From Candidatus Aenigmatarchaeota archaeon (GTDB lineage: Archaea; Aenigmatarchaeota; Aenigmatarchaeia; CG10238-14), in contig JAWAAR010000004.1 of NCBI GenBank assembly GCA_038999265.1, positions 1-36,424 of the forward strand: DNA of 36,424 nucleotides, read 5' to 3'. Position numbers and translations under genes: made by a program. The notes beneath the pieces are model-generated. The model ran no database searches. It saw nothing but the letters and a program-made list of their open reading frames with translations, and had not been told where the DNA came from. Positions 14,974 to 23,174 of this stretch are shown one piece after another. Within the stretch, counting starts at the first letter, position 1; each line of letters begins with the position of its first letter.

Positions 14974-16003
14974 AGATACCAAGGGACCTATCTGTTTTTG
15001 AGATTGACTTTTCTTTGTTCGTCTCTAACTGAAACATTGCCCTGATACAGTCTATGTTTTCAGGGATCACAATTGATTCTTGGTGCACCATGTGAGCCCA
15101 GAAGACATCATCCTCTCTTGTGTTTATTGTTTCTTCCCAAACTACAACTTCAGGCATGTCATATCTAGGTCTCAACAGATCCCTATATCTTTCTATCACC
15201 TTTGCAGTTGAGGTGTAACCATCGCTTGCCTTTAAAACTGTTATTCTTGGTGTTTTTATAAATAGATCTCTTATCTCCTCAGATTTGGGCAACCTTTTAA
15301 CCTCACAATGGACTATGTGGACATGGGCCAATGTTGTGGGGACTTTAACAGACATTGTTTTTATATCAAGATAGGGGAGTACTGTTTGAACATCTGGTCC
15401 GTGGTGGGAAGGAACTTCCATTGTAGGTTCTATCGAATTACACAATGCCTCTTCATCTTCAGGAGGATCATTTGCCCTTCTTACTATTGCCACATCCACT
15501 TCCTCTATATCAGTTATTTTTGAAAGAGTGTATAGTGTTCTTACAAGCGATGTGGTGTTGCAACTAGGGACTCTTATATACTTGTGTTTGTAAGCCTCAT
15601 CATAATTTACAAAAGAGTTAAAAGTCATCGTCCCGACACCACTTTTTTCTCCACCCTGAAATATTGCCCTCACACCATACTTCTCGTATATTTTCTTGTT
15701 TTCAGCTCCAACTTTCTTAGGGGTACAATCAACTACAACATCAACTTCTCCCTTACTTAACAGATCCTCCAATGTCCCATTCACAATCATTCCAGCCTTT
15801 TTCATATTTTCCAAACTTTCTTGGGAACAAGCATAAAGATGAGTACCATACAAGGGCCCTTTTGGCTCCAGTATTGTTTTCAAGGTTGGGGAAGGAGATC
15901 TTGTTGAGATTGCAACTAATTTCATGTCATCCTGTAGTTTTACAGCATGAGCAACTCTCTTCCCAATAACACCCATCCCATTGACAGCAACCCTTACGGC
16001 CAT
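14972..16003 (-). CDS. gap: Glyceraldehyde-3-phosphate dehydrogenase, archaeal type II
   Basis: A 343-residue archaeal phosphorylating GAPDH. It has the N-terminal Rossmann glycine motif VAVNGMGVIGKRVAHAV, the catalytic Cys in VPSCNTTSLVRTLYTL, and the archaeal IVRRANDPPED and TTLAHVHIVHCEVK segments. It oxidises glyceraldehyde 3-phosphate to 1,3-bisphosphoglycerate, or the reverse, and its product is the substrate of the pgk directly downstream, with which it is translationally coupled. The ATG at 16003 is preceded by GGTG with 5-nt spacing. The arrangement gives the lower glycolysis/gluconeogenesis pair. Cytoplasmic. Confidence 0.96.
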   Translation of the reverse strand: MAVRVAVNGMGVIGKRVAHAVKLQDDMKLVAISTRSPSPTLKTILEPKGPLYGTHLYACSQESLENMKKAGMIVNGTLEDLLSKGEVDVVVDCTPKKVGAENKKIYEKYGVRAIFQGGEKSGVGTMTFNSFVNYDEAYKHKYIRVPSCNTTSLVRTLYTLSKITDIEEVDVAIVRRANDPPEDEEALCNSIEPTMEVPSHHGPDVQTVLPYLDIKTMSVKVPTTLAHVHIVHCEVKRLPKSEEIRDLFIKTPRITVLKASDGYTSTAKVIERYRDLLRPRYDMPEVVVWEETINTREDDVFWAHMVHQESIVIPENIDCIRAMFQLETNKEKSISKTDRSLGI

Positions 16004-16055
16004 TTCACCACCTTATTATTATTTGACTACCTAATAGAAAAAGTTATTTGATGAA

Positions 16056-16129
16056 AGCCTCATCCGGGACTTGAACCCGGGACCTCTACCTTACCAAGGT
16101 AGCGCTCTAACCAGCTGAGCTAATGAGGC
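16056..16129 (-). tRNA. tRNA-Thr (anticodon GGT)
   Basis: A 74-nt cloverleaf with acceptor GCCTCAT/ATGAGGC, D stem GCTC/GAGC, anticodon stem CTACC/GGTAG enclosing TTGGTAA (anticodon GGT), T arm CCGGG-TTCAAGT-CCCGG and discriminator T, as in archaeal threonine tRNAs. CCA is not encoded. It lies between the nuclease gene and gap on the same strand. Confidence 0.95.
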
Positions 16130-16155
16130 CTGAAGAATAATTGTTTGAAAAGAAT

Positions 16156-17040
16156 TTAATTTTCCTCACCCTTTCCTTGCGGTTTGAAACAAAACACCTT
16201 AAAATCACAGTAATTGCAACGACCTGTTTTATTCTTTGGAAATTCCTCTGGGATGGGTTTCTTACTTCTTATCTCTTCTATGTCTCTCTTTATTTCCTCT
16301 ATATCTTCTTCTTTTATTGGATAATAAACACTCTCCCCAGTTCTTAGATAATAGAAAGATATATGTTTTGGTAACTCGTTGAAACACTCCTTCCACAAAT
16401 AGGCGTAAGCCTTACCTTGTTTTAAATGGGATTCTGGGATATAGTGTGGAAGGGGACACTTTGAAGTCTTGTAATCAACTATTGCCACTCCACTACCAAA
16501 CAATGAAAGTGTTTTGTCTATTATACCGGATATATTGTTGTTCTCAAGGTTCAACTTAAGTTCCCTGTCTTTTGGGTAGAAGAAATCTTTGAGTTCTTTC
16601 TCAAACCAAGTTGAATTTCTATCCATGGTTGAAAGCTTGTCTGAAAGGGAAAAGGCTAGTTTGGCTGCATAAAAATCCAAAAACTTTTTAGTTTCATTGT
16701 AATCATCATTTTTTTCCTTTTCTGATTTATAGCAATCAGGATAGTCTTTGCCTATTAATTTCCATTCGGTGTCCAAAAGTGATTCCAAAACTTTTGAAAA
16801 CCTCTTCCAAAGGACATGCCAATCTTCCTCCTGGATGTCGGCTATATTCACATAGTTGAAAAAATGATCCAAAACTTTGTGTGTTATACTTCCCTTTACT
16901 TTAGCTGGTGTTGGTTTTTCAGGCATGTTTCTTATGTGAACATAAAAAAATTTTCTTGGGCATTCAAAATAAAGGGCCAATGCTGTTGGGGACAACTTGA
17001 TGTTGCTCCCATTACTGAGTGTTGTATTTAATTCGGACAT
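16156..17040 (-). CDS. Cas4/RecB-like PD-(D/E)XK nuclease with Fe-S cysteines
   Basis: A 294-residue PDDEXK_1-type nuclease. The core shows His in SITHKVLDHFF, Asp in ISGIIDKTL, the D-x-K of VAIVDYKTSK and the QxxxY motif in LKQGKAYAYLW. Four Cys, one near the N-terminus (YFECPRKFF) and three at the C-terminus (CNYCDFKVFC), match the [4Fe-4S] clasp of Cas4 and AddB relatives. Such enzymes are DNA exonucleases or endonucleases acting on ends. There are no cas genes or CRISPR repeats in the window, so a repair or stand-alone function is more likely than spacer acquisition. Transcribed towards tRNA-Thr; monocistronic with a long AT-rich upstream region. Confidence 0.87.
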   Translation of the reverse strand: MSELNTTLSNGSNIKLSPTALALYFECPRKFFYVHIRNMPEKPTPAKVKGSITHKVLDHFFNYVNIADIQEEDWHVLWKRFSKVLESLLDTEWKLIGKDYPDCYKSEKEKNDDYNETKKFLDFYAAKLAFSLSDKLSTMDRNSTWFEKELKDFFYPKDRELKLNLENNNISGIIDKTLSLFGSGVAIVDYKTSKCPLPHYIPESHLKQGKAYAYLWKECFNELPKHISFYYLRTGESVYYPIKEEDIEEIKRDIEEIRSKKPIPEEFPKNKTGRCNYCDFKVFCFKPQGKGEEN

Positions 17041-17443
17041 CAGTTATTATTTGTATTTTTTGAATTTATTGGTTTGGTCAAAAAAGTTGTAATTGTATCA
17101 TTTCTTTTAACAAAAGAAAGAGTATTATTAATTGTTTTTTAGTATTCAAGAAAAATCTGCTATAAAATATAAATACTGTTTCCTTTCTTGTCAAAAAATT
17201 TTCAATCAAATTTTAATTGCCCTTTTAGAACTCTTTTAAATATTTTAATCACATAATAATTGGTTAAGATCAAAATGTCAATATCCCAGTTGACAGCAGC
17301 ATATCATATTTTAACTAGAGTTATTTGTATTTTTATTAAGGCTGATAATCTTTTCAATTGCTGTTAATTTGGGATGATTCCTTTCTTTTTCTGGATGACC
17401 AAGAAACCAACCATCAACATTTCAATCAATAAAAATAAAAGAT
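17041..17443. other. Intergenic region, AT-rich
   Basis: No gene is seen. There is an 8-bp perfect hairpin, TTTCTTTT-AAC-AAAAGAAA, at 17101-17119. TATA-like stretches TATAAAATATAAATA (about 17161) and TTTAAATATTTTAAT (about 17236) could drive the zinc-ribbon gene or an unannotated RNA. The 17368-17385 stretch TTTGGGATGATTCCTTTC resembles one on the minus strand at 31501-31517. Confidence 0.4.
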
Positions 17444-17450
17444 GGAGGTG
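17444..17450 (+). promoter_or_regulatory. Strong Shine-Dalgarno GGAGGTG
   Basis: A perfect anti-SD match six nt before the TTG at 17457. It fixes TTG as the start of the zinc-ribbon protein, since no ATG or GTG lies in range. Confidence 0.8.
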
Positions 17451-17456
17451 TAAAAG

Positions 17457-17648
17457 TTGATATTTTGTGATAAATGTAGTAGTGTGATGTTGCTGAAAGA
17501 AAAAAAAGGTGGAAATGAAGGGAAGTATGAATGTTTGAGATGTGGGTTGGTAAAAACCACTAAGATAAAGAAAATAGAATTGAGGGAAACATCATTTGAA
17601 GAGAGGTTGCCGGAAATAGAGGAGTTGAAAGTTCCCATCTACTATTAG
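17457..17648 (+). CDS. TFS/RPB9-type N-terminal zinc ribbon protein, short form
   Basis: A 63-residue protein beginning MIFCDKCSSVMLL, with a second knuckle YECLRCGLVK; the CxxC pairs form the N-terminal Zn ribbon of the RPB9/RPA12/TFS family. Full-length archaeal TFS adds a second C-terminal Zn ribbon carrying the acidic pair that stimulates RNA polymerase transcript cleavage; that half is absent. It could be a polymerase-associated RPB9-like factor or a degenerate TFS paralog. The start is TTG with a perfect SD. It ends 10 nt from the convergent pheT. Confidence 0.75.
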   Translation: MIFCDKCSSVMLLKEKKGGNEGKYECLRCGLVKTTKIKKIELRETSFEERLPEIEELKVPIYY

Positions 17649-17658
17649 GGTAATAAAT

Positions 17659-20019
17659 TCATTCCAACTCTATTTCCACCCTCTCCTTACCAGCCCCTAT
17701 ATTTTTCCTCTTTAATTTTATCAGACCTATTTCAGAAGTATTTCTTACATGTGTTCCCCCACAAGGCATATTCCAATCTCCACACTTCCACCATCTTTTT
17801 CCCTCAACTTTATTATCATCTTCTGTCCTTATTTCCAATTTCCTGGAAATTACTGAATTTACCTCTTCCTCCAATTCTTTTATTATTGGTGTCAATGGTT
17901 TATCATACAATATATCTATCCTAGCCTTGTCTGAACTTACATTTGAACCTATAACAGTTGGGTTTCCAGTCTTCTCAATAAGCGGATAATAAACTATATG
18001 TGCAGCCGAATGAAGTTTCATGATTCTATATCTCCTTTCCCAATCCAATTTTAATTCAACCTCATTACCTATCGAAAATGTTGGCTCAACTTCAAGGACG
18101 TGAACTATTTTACCATTTTCCTTTTTGACATCCACAACCCTGATACCATCAATTGTCCCGGTATCTGATGCCTGCCCACCAGAAAAGGCAAAAAATATTG
18201 TTCTATCAAGGACAACTTCTCTCCCCTTTATTTCAAGTACCTTTGATTTACACTCCCTTAAATAAGGATCCTTGTAAAACAACTCCACAGTTTCAACATC
18301 CTCAAAATCATCCTGTTTTTCTTTTAAATTTATATCATCCTTATTAAAACCACTACTTTTTATTTTATTTACCAACTCAAACAACAAATCAGCACAAATT
18401 TCACCACCAGCAACAGGCATCTCCAATCCCCATCTCTCCAACACAATTGGGTTTATTTCCCCAAACCTTGCAAGAACTTTACCGTCAACCAAAAACTTTG
18501 CTGCTCTGCCTTTAATATAGCAAGGAGCGGATGATTCCTCTATCCTGTAATTATCAATTCCAAGATTAGATAGTATACTTTCAAAAACTGATTTTATTTC
18601 TGAAAAGTTTGTCCTTGAATGGCAAAGTGTGATAGCCAGCCTTTTCATGGTTCTTCCTTCCTCACCATCCAAAACAAAAACATCCCCAACCTCAAACAAG
18701 TTTTGGGGATAATCATTGTGTTTATTTCTTGAAAGAACCTCCAGCAAACTTGGTAACAACCAACTCCTGACCACATTATATTCTGACGTTTTTGCATTCT
18801 CTGTCTCAGCTACTTTCCTTTCCTCCATATTCATTTTTTTAAATAGGTTGGACTTGTTTGTCAAAATAAATGTAACAACCTCTTGAAACCCATATCCAAC
18901 TAAAAGAGATCTCAGACGGTTTGCTAAAATTTCCTTCTCATCTTCCTCTCCTATGGTTGAGATGTTTGGTATTTCCGGTTCAAATTTCTGGTAACCATAG
19001 GCGATTGCCACATCCTCTACTATATCCATTGGATGCATTATGTCTGCCCTATAGCATGGAACTAAAACTTCTATCCTTTCCTTTCCTATCTCCTCAGCAT
19101 CATGGCCCATCATCTTCAGGTATTCAATAATTTCCTTATTTGAGAGTTTGAGTCCTAGAAGTTTGTTAACATAGTTTGGGTTAATTTGGATTGATGATGG
19201 GGATAGGTTTGGGGTATAGATGATTTCATTTCCATACTTTATCTTTATCTTATGTATTTTTGCACCTCTTTCAGCAAATGTTGTTACAATTATATTTAGA
19301 ACCTCATTTGCTGCCTTCTCATCTGTAGCTGTTATATCAACAAAAATATCTTTTGTTGTTTCATCGATCTTGGTATCCTCTGAATTTATTATTGGAGGCA
19401 TAGACAGGACTCTACCCCTCGCATCATGTAAAATTGGGTATTCATCCATACCTTCCAATATCCATGAATACTCCTTGCCTTTGGGATGTTTCTCAAGTAT
19501 CTCTTCCAATGTCATCTTTTCCTTTTGGTCTAGTGGAACAAAACTGAAATTCTTTGGTTTAGTTGTGTAAATAACCGGAAATATTATTTTTTTGTAGTCA
19601 TGAAGTCCGATTGCAACCTTCTTTCTTTTTCTGCAGTGGGTGAGATGGAGTTTCTCCTGAAGTTGCATTACTGATCTGATAAAGTCATCTGTGAATTTTA
19701 CATTCTTTATTATACATGAAACAAAATATGGCCTTACCTTTGCTACTTTATCCTCTATTATAACCATTTCCTCAGAAGCCTCTATCTTGTATCTTCTTAA
19801 CCCTGTCTTGACACCCATATATGAGGAGAAGGCCCTGGCTATTCCTTCAACTGAAAGCATATCTGGTCTGTTTGGGAAGACTTCCACATCAAATGTATCT
19901 CCATGAACACCTTCCCAACCAACACCCATCATAGGAATATTTTCTTCTATTTCTCTCATCGTGAATTCCTTTCCAACCAATTGGCAGAAATCTTTTCTAT
20001 CTATTGTTATCACAGCCAT
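17659..20019 (-). CDS. pheT: Phenylalanyl-tRNA synthetase beta subunit fused to AlaX-type editing domain
   Basis: A 786-residue protein. Residues 1-about 545 are an archaeal PheT: N-terminal DVEVFPNRPDMLSVEGIAR, the B3/B4 editing region, B5 with CYRADIMHPMDIVEDVAIAY, and the pseudo-catalytic domain to FELVNKIKSSG. Standard archaeal PheT stops there. After an acidic linker, residues about 557-786 are a full AlaX/AlaRS-editing domain: ELFYKDPYLRE, LDRTIFFAFSGGQASDTG, Zn-ligand motif KLHSAAHIVYY (HxxxH) and CGGTHVRNTSEIG (C-x3-H). The frame is continuous with no internal start needed. PheT pairs with PheS to charge tRNA-Phe. AlaX deacylates mischarged Ser/Gly-tRNA-Ala, so the fusion is unexpected. 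It starts directly after the pheS stop. Confidence 0.95.
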   Translation of the reverse strand: MAVITIDRKDFCQLVGKEFTMREIEENIPMMGVGWEGVHGDTFDVEVFPNRPDMLSVEGIARAFSSYMGVKTGLRRYKIEASEEMVIIEDKVAKVRPYFVSCIIKNVKFTDDFIRSVMQLQEKLHLTHCRKRKKVAIGLHDYKKIIFPVIYTTKPKNFSFVPLDQKEKMTLEEILEKHPKGKEYSWILEGMDEYPILHDARGRVLSMPPIINSEDTKIDETTKDIFVDITATDEKAANEVLNIIVTTFAERGAKIHKIKIKYGNEIIYTPNLSPSSIQINPNYVNKLLGLKLSNKEIIEYLKMMGHDAEEIGKERIEVLVPCYRADIMHPMDIVEDVAIAYGYQKFEPEIPNISTIGEEDEKEILANRLRSLLVGYGFQEVVTFILTNKSNLFKKMNMEERKVAETENAKTSEYNVVRSWLLPSLLEVLSRNKHNDYPQNLFEVGDVFVLDGEEGRTMKRLAITLCHSRTNFSEIKSVFESILSNLGIDNYRIEESSAPCYIKGRAAKFLVDGKVLARFGEINPIVLERWGLEMPVAGGEICADLLFELVNKIKSSGFNKDDINLKEKQDDFEDVETVELFYKDPYLRECKSKVLEIKGREVVLDRTIFFAFSGGQASDTGTIDGIRVVDVKKENGKIVHVLEVEPTFSIGNEVELKLDWERRYRIMKLHSAAHIVYYPLIEKTGNPTVIGSNVSSDKARIDILYDKPLTPIIKELEEEVNSVISRKLEIRTEDDNKVEGKRWWKCGDWNMPCGGTHVRNTSEIGLIKLKRKNIGAGKERVEIELE

Positions 20020-21537
20020 CTAAACACCCAACCATATTTTTGCCTCTCTCAGTTGTTTGAGATCTGACAGATATAGTTTTCTTATATCATCAACTCTGTA
20101 CTTGTCCATAATTAACCTGTCAAACCCAAGCCCCCAAGCTAAGACCGGTACATCTTTTCCTAAAAGTGGTTTTACAACTTCTGGCCTGAATATACCCGAT
20201 CCACCCAATTCCATCCATTCCTTATGAACAGGATGCCAGACCTCAACTTCCATGGACATTTCTGTGTACGGGAAATAGGCGGGCCTGAATCTTGCTTTTG
20301 GGAAACCCATCTTTAGGAAAAACCTTTTCAAATATCCCTGGAGTTGCCTGAAAGTAACATCCTCACCAACAACAATACCCTCTGTCTGATGGAATTCTGC
20401 CAAGTGTTTCCAATCTAATGTCTCATTCCTGAAACATCTCCCAACTGCAAAGAATTTTGCGGGTAGATCATCCTCTTTTAAGTTGGCCAATGTTCTTGCT
20501 GACAAGGAAGTGGTGTGTGTCCTGAGGACATATTTCCTTGAAAATTCAGGATCCCATCTATACTGCCAACCTGTTGAACCTGTATCCCAACCATTCTCAT
20601 GTGTCAATTTCACCCTTTCAACCAGTTTTTCATCTGGAAGTTCTCCCTTTTCAGGTATCTTCATGTAAAAAGTATCGGCCAAATCTCTTGCCGGGTGGTC
20701 TTGAGGTTGATATAGGGCGTCAAAATTCCAAAAGGATATGTCAAGTATCGGGCCTGTCATTTCCTTGAAACCCATTTCTGTCCATATCTTTCTTATGTAT
20801 TCTATTACTTGAGTGATGTAGTGTTTTTTTCCAGGGATTATCTTGGGTGATGGTATGGTAATATCGTATGATCTTAATGTCTGGATTTTCCATAGTTTTT
20901 CCTTTAATATCTCTGGAGTCAATTGAGTTATTTCTTCCTTTATAACAAGTTTCGGAAGTATTTTTCTACCCAAAGGAGTTAAGGATATCTCCCTTTTCTT
21001 TTCAAATGTTCTTTTTATCAGTTTCCTTCTTTCTAGTTTCTCCAAAACTAATTTATCCAACCCTTCTGTTTTATTTGATTTTATTGAAGAAAGTGTCTTT
21101 TCATCTGGTGTTTCAGTTTTTATCGATTTCCTCCCATTTGAGGTTAATTCGAGAAAACCTTTTTGAATTGTTATCCAATTGTTCTTCTTTGCCCAGACAA
21201 GGCCTATGTCAAAGTTTTTTATAGATTTTTTCAGTTCATCTATAGATTTCTTCCCAGAATCAACAGCTTTTAAAAGGTTTTTCTCTGGCAACCCTTCCTT
21301 TAAGTATGTTTCTCCCTCTTTTGTGAGTTGATAAGACTCAAGTATTTCCTCCTCTATTTTAATTACACCTTTGACCTTTGCCCAAAGAGAAGCCTTTTCA
21401 ATAGAATCTTTTGGGAGGCCGGTTGCCTCGTTAAGTTCCTTAAAATTTAGCGATTTTTTATTTTCCAAAGCCTTTAAAATTCTCTTTTCATAGTCATGAA
21501 GTCTTCCAAGTAGATCCTTCTCATTCATAGATTTCAT
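20020..21537 (-). CDS. pheS: Phenylalanyl-tRNA synthetase alpha subunit
   Basis: A 505-residue catalytic subunit of the heterotetrameric PheRS. Residues 1-about 200 form the archaeal/eukaryotic-type N-terminal winged-helix region that contacts tRNA (YEKRILKALENKKSLNFKEL). The class II core follows, with motif 1 near IRKIWTEMGFKEMTGP, motif 2 FFAVGRCFRNETLDWKHLAE, a Phe-binding region GFPKARFRPAYFPYTEMS, and motif 3 LAWGLGFDRLIMDKYRV. The stop TAG abuts the pheT ATG, so the subunits are translationally coupled in an equimolar pair. Alternative in-frame starts (MKSM, MNEK) lie within the first four codons. Confidence 0.97.
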   Translation of the reverse strand: MKSMNEKDLLGRLHDYEKRILKALENKKSLNFKELNEATGLPKDSIEKASLWAKVKGVIKIEEEILESYQLTKEGETYLKEGLPEKNLLKAVDSGKKSIDELKKSIKNFDIGLVWAKKNNWITIQKGFLELTSNGRKSIKTETPDEKTLSSIKSNKTEGLDKLVLEKLERRKLIKRTFEKKREISLTPLGRKILPKLVIKEEITQLTPEILKEKLWKIQTLRSYDITIPSPKIIPGKKHYITQVIEYIRKIWTEMGFKEMTGPILDISFWNFDALYQPQDHPARDLADTFYMKIPEKGELPDEKLVERVKLTHENGWDTGSTGWQYRWDPEFSRKYVLRTHTTSLSARTLANLKEDDLPAKFFAVGRCFRNETLDWKHLAEFHQTEGIVVGEDVTFRQLQGYLKRFFLKMGFPKARFRPAYFPYTEMSMEVEVWHPVHKEWMELGGSGIFRPEVVKPLLGKDVPVLAWGLGFDRLIMDKYRVDDIRKLYLSDLKQLREAKIWLGV

Positions 21538-21662
21538 CTCTTATTAGTTTGTAATTAGGAATAGAAAAATCTTGAGTTATCAATGAAATTGGTAGGGCAT
21601 CACACTCACTTAAGGATATTTTGGATGTTAAGTTTAAATTTGTTAGAAGTTTCAAGTTTTTT

Positions 21663-21928
21663 ATGGCTTATCACACAACACCAACAACATATTTTCTTAG
21701 ATATCCTGATGGTGTTGTTTCCTGTAATGTTGATGAGAATGGTGTTATGACTTTTATGGTGGGGAAAATTTTATTTCTTATGATCCAAGAGAAAGGACTC
21801 CTAATGAAATCGGTGGTCTTGAAGATATCAGGAAAAAACTTTTAGAACTTGGTGTTCCAGGGATAATTGTTGCAAAAATTATAGATTGGGGTTATGTACA
21901 TTCCTTGAGGATTAGAGGAATGATTTGA
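21663..21928 (+). pseudogene. Small conserved-looking protein, frame-disrupted
   Basis: The first part reads MAYHTTPTTYFLRYPDGV and continues to VDENGVMTF. The frame then ends in nonsense, while the +1-shifted frame carries on coherently as ENFISYDPRERTPNEIGG, LEDIRKKLLELGVPGIIVA and IIDWGYVHSLRIRGMI to a stop at 21928. One added base in T4 (21752-21755) or the nearby GGGG restores a protein of about 88 residues. The family is not recognised. It is flanked by convergent trpS and divergent pheS. A sequencing indel is as likely as true decay. Confidence 0.6.
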
Positions 21929-21934
21929 AAAATA

Positions 21935-23059
21935 TTAATCCCTCAACATAAACTCTTCAATTCTGTCCTTTGCCTTTTCTCTTCTTTGTTGATGCTCCTC
22001 AAGGAACTTATTTAATTTTTCTATAAGTATCTGTTTTAATTCACCCGTCAACATTTTCCCTGATTTATAATCCTCATATATTTTCCTTAATTTTTCATCA
22101 CTTTCTTCAAAGAATGTCAACCATTGGTAAGAGACATCTATATCCGGGTTTCCCCCAAATTTTCTATGCTCCTCTATATTTCTAGCCCCCCCAGAAAAAG
22201 CGTGCTTCATTATCTTATACTCAACTTCCTTTGGTGTGTCTGTAGTGAATATACAGGTTGTTTCTTTAGATGAAGACATTTTTCCCTGTTCAAGCATCCC
22301 CCCCAAACCTGGCAAAAACCTGCTGAGAATTGTTGCTGGTTTTGGATAACCAAGAGATTCGGCCACATCTCTTGTCAACCTAAAGTGGACATCCTGATCT
22401 ATGGCACAAGGTATTAGTGCTCTAGTTTTTTTACCTTCAAAAACCGTTGGTAAAAGGGCTGGAACCGATTGCATTGATGTATAGAATATCTCCCCTATAT
22501 TGTTGGAATTTGTGAAACCAAATGTTGCCTTTATTGTTGAAAAAGTTATCTTCTTTGCCACTTGACAAGCCAATTTATACATAGTTTTTGAATATTCTGT
22601 ATCTAAAAATATCTTAGTTTTCTTCGGATCAAAGCCAATGGCTATTATATCCAATATATTTTCATAAGCCCATTTTTTAGTTTCTTCAAGAGTTAAATTG
22701 TCTTTGAATAGAAACTTTTCCTCATCCGGTATTTGAAATAATAATGGTGAATCAAACTTATCCTGAAGCCACTTGGTAAATATCCATGGAATTATATGAC
22801 CGAGATGAACAGGTCCAGAAGGTGCCCTGCCTGTATACAAATAAAACTTTTCACCCCTTTCATACTCATCTAGAATCAAATCAAAATACATATGAGAAAA
22901 GAATATCCCTCTTCTTAGGAAATGATGGATTTCTCCTGTCTTTTTCCTGAGTCTCTCCAGTATTTTCTTGCTCAATGGCTGGACTCCAAACTCTTTTATC
23001 AATTTATCATAATCTATGTTTCCTTTGACCTCCCAAGGCGTGACTATGTATTCTGGCAT
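21935..23059 (-). CDS. trpS: Tryptophanyl-tRNA synthetase, archaeal type
   Basis: A 374-residue class I synthetase that charges tRNA-Trp. The HIGH-type motif is in YTGRAPSGPVHLGHIIPW and the KMSKS-type loop is GKMSSSKETTC. The N-terminal region MPEYIVTPWEVKG is typical of archaeal/eukaryotic TrpRS, as are QIPDEEKFLF and GGARNIEEHRKFGGNPD. The length is normal. A single gene, divergent from pyrD across 115 AT-rich nt; a TATA-like CTTTTAAAG lies 30 nt upstream of the ATG. Confidence 0.96.
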   Translation of the reverse strand: MPEYIVTPWEVKGNIDYDKLIKEFGVQPLSKKILERLRKKTGEIHHFLRRGIFFSHMYFDLILDEYERGEKFYLYTGRAPSGPVHLGHIIPWIFTKWLQDKFDSPLLFQIPDEEKFLFKDNLTLEETKKWAYENILDIIAIGFDPKKTKIFLDTEYSKTMYKLACQVAKKITFSTIKATFGFTNSNNIGEIFYTSMQSVPALLPTVFEGKKTRALIPCAIDQDVHFRLTRDVAESLGYPKPATILSRFLPGLGGMLEQGKMSSSKETTCIFTTDTPKEVEYKIMKHAFSGGARNIEEHRKFGGNPDIDVSYQWLTFFEESDEKLRKIYEDYKSGKMLTGELKQILIEKLNKFLEEHQQRREKAKDRIEEFMLRD

Positions 23060-23088
23060 AAAACCACATTAATAAATCAATTTTTTAT

Positions 23089-23097
23089 CTTTAAAAG
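23089..23097 (-). promoter_or_regulatory. Candidate TATA box for trpS
   Basis: On the minus strand CTTTTAAAG lies 30-38 nt upstream of the trpS ATG, a position that would give a transcript with a very short or no leader. Confidence 0.35.
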
Positions 23098-23174
23098 TAT
23101 GGTTTTCTAATTTTCAATCTTTTTCTACAAAAAATAAAATCATCCCTATTAATTTCAAATATTATATTAATTTT

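Noticed and set aside
17341-17456. Possible C/D-box sRNA (GGATGATT ... CTGG ... GGATGACC)
   Set aside because: Boxes do not match RUGAUGA and CUGA well enough, and no terminal stem pairs.
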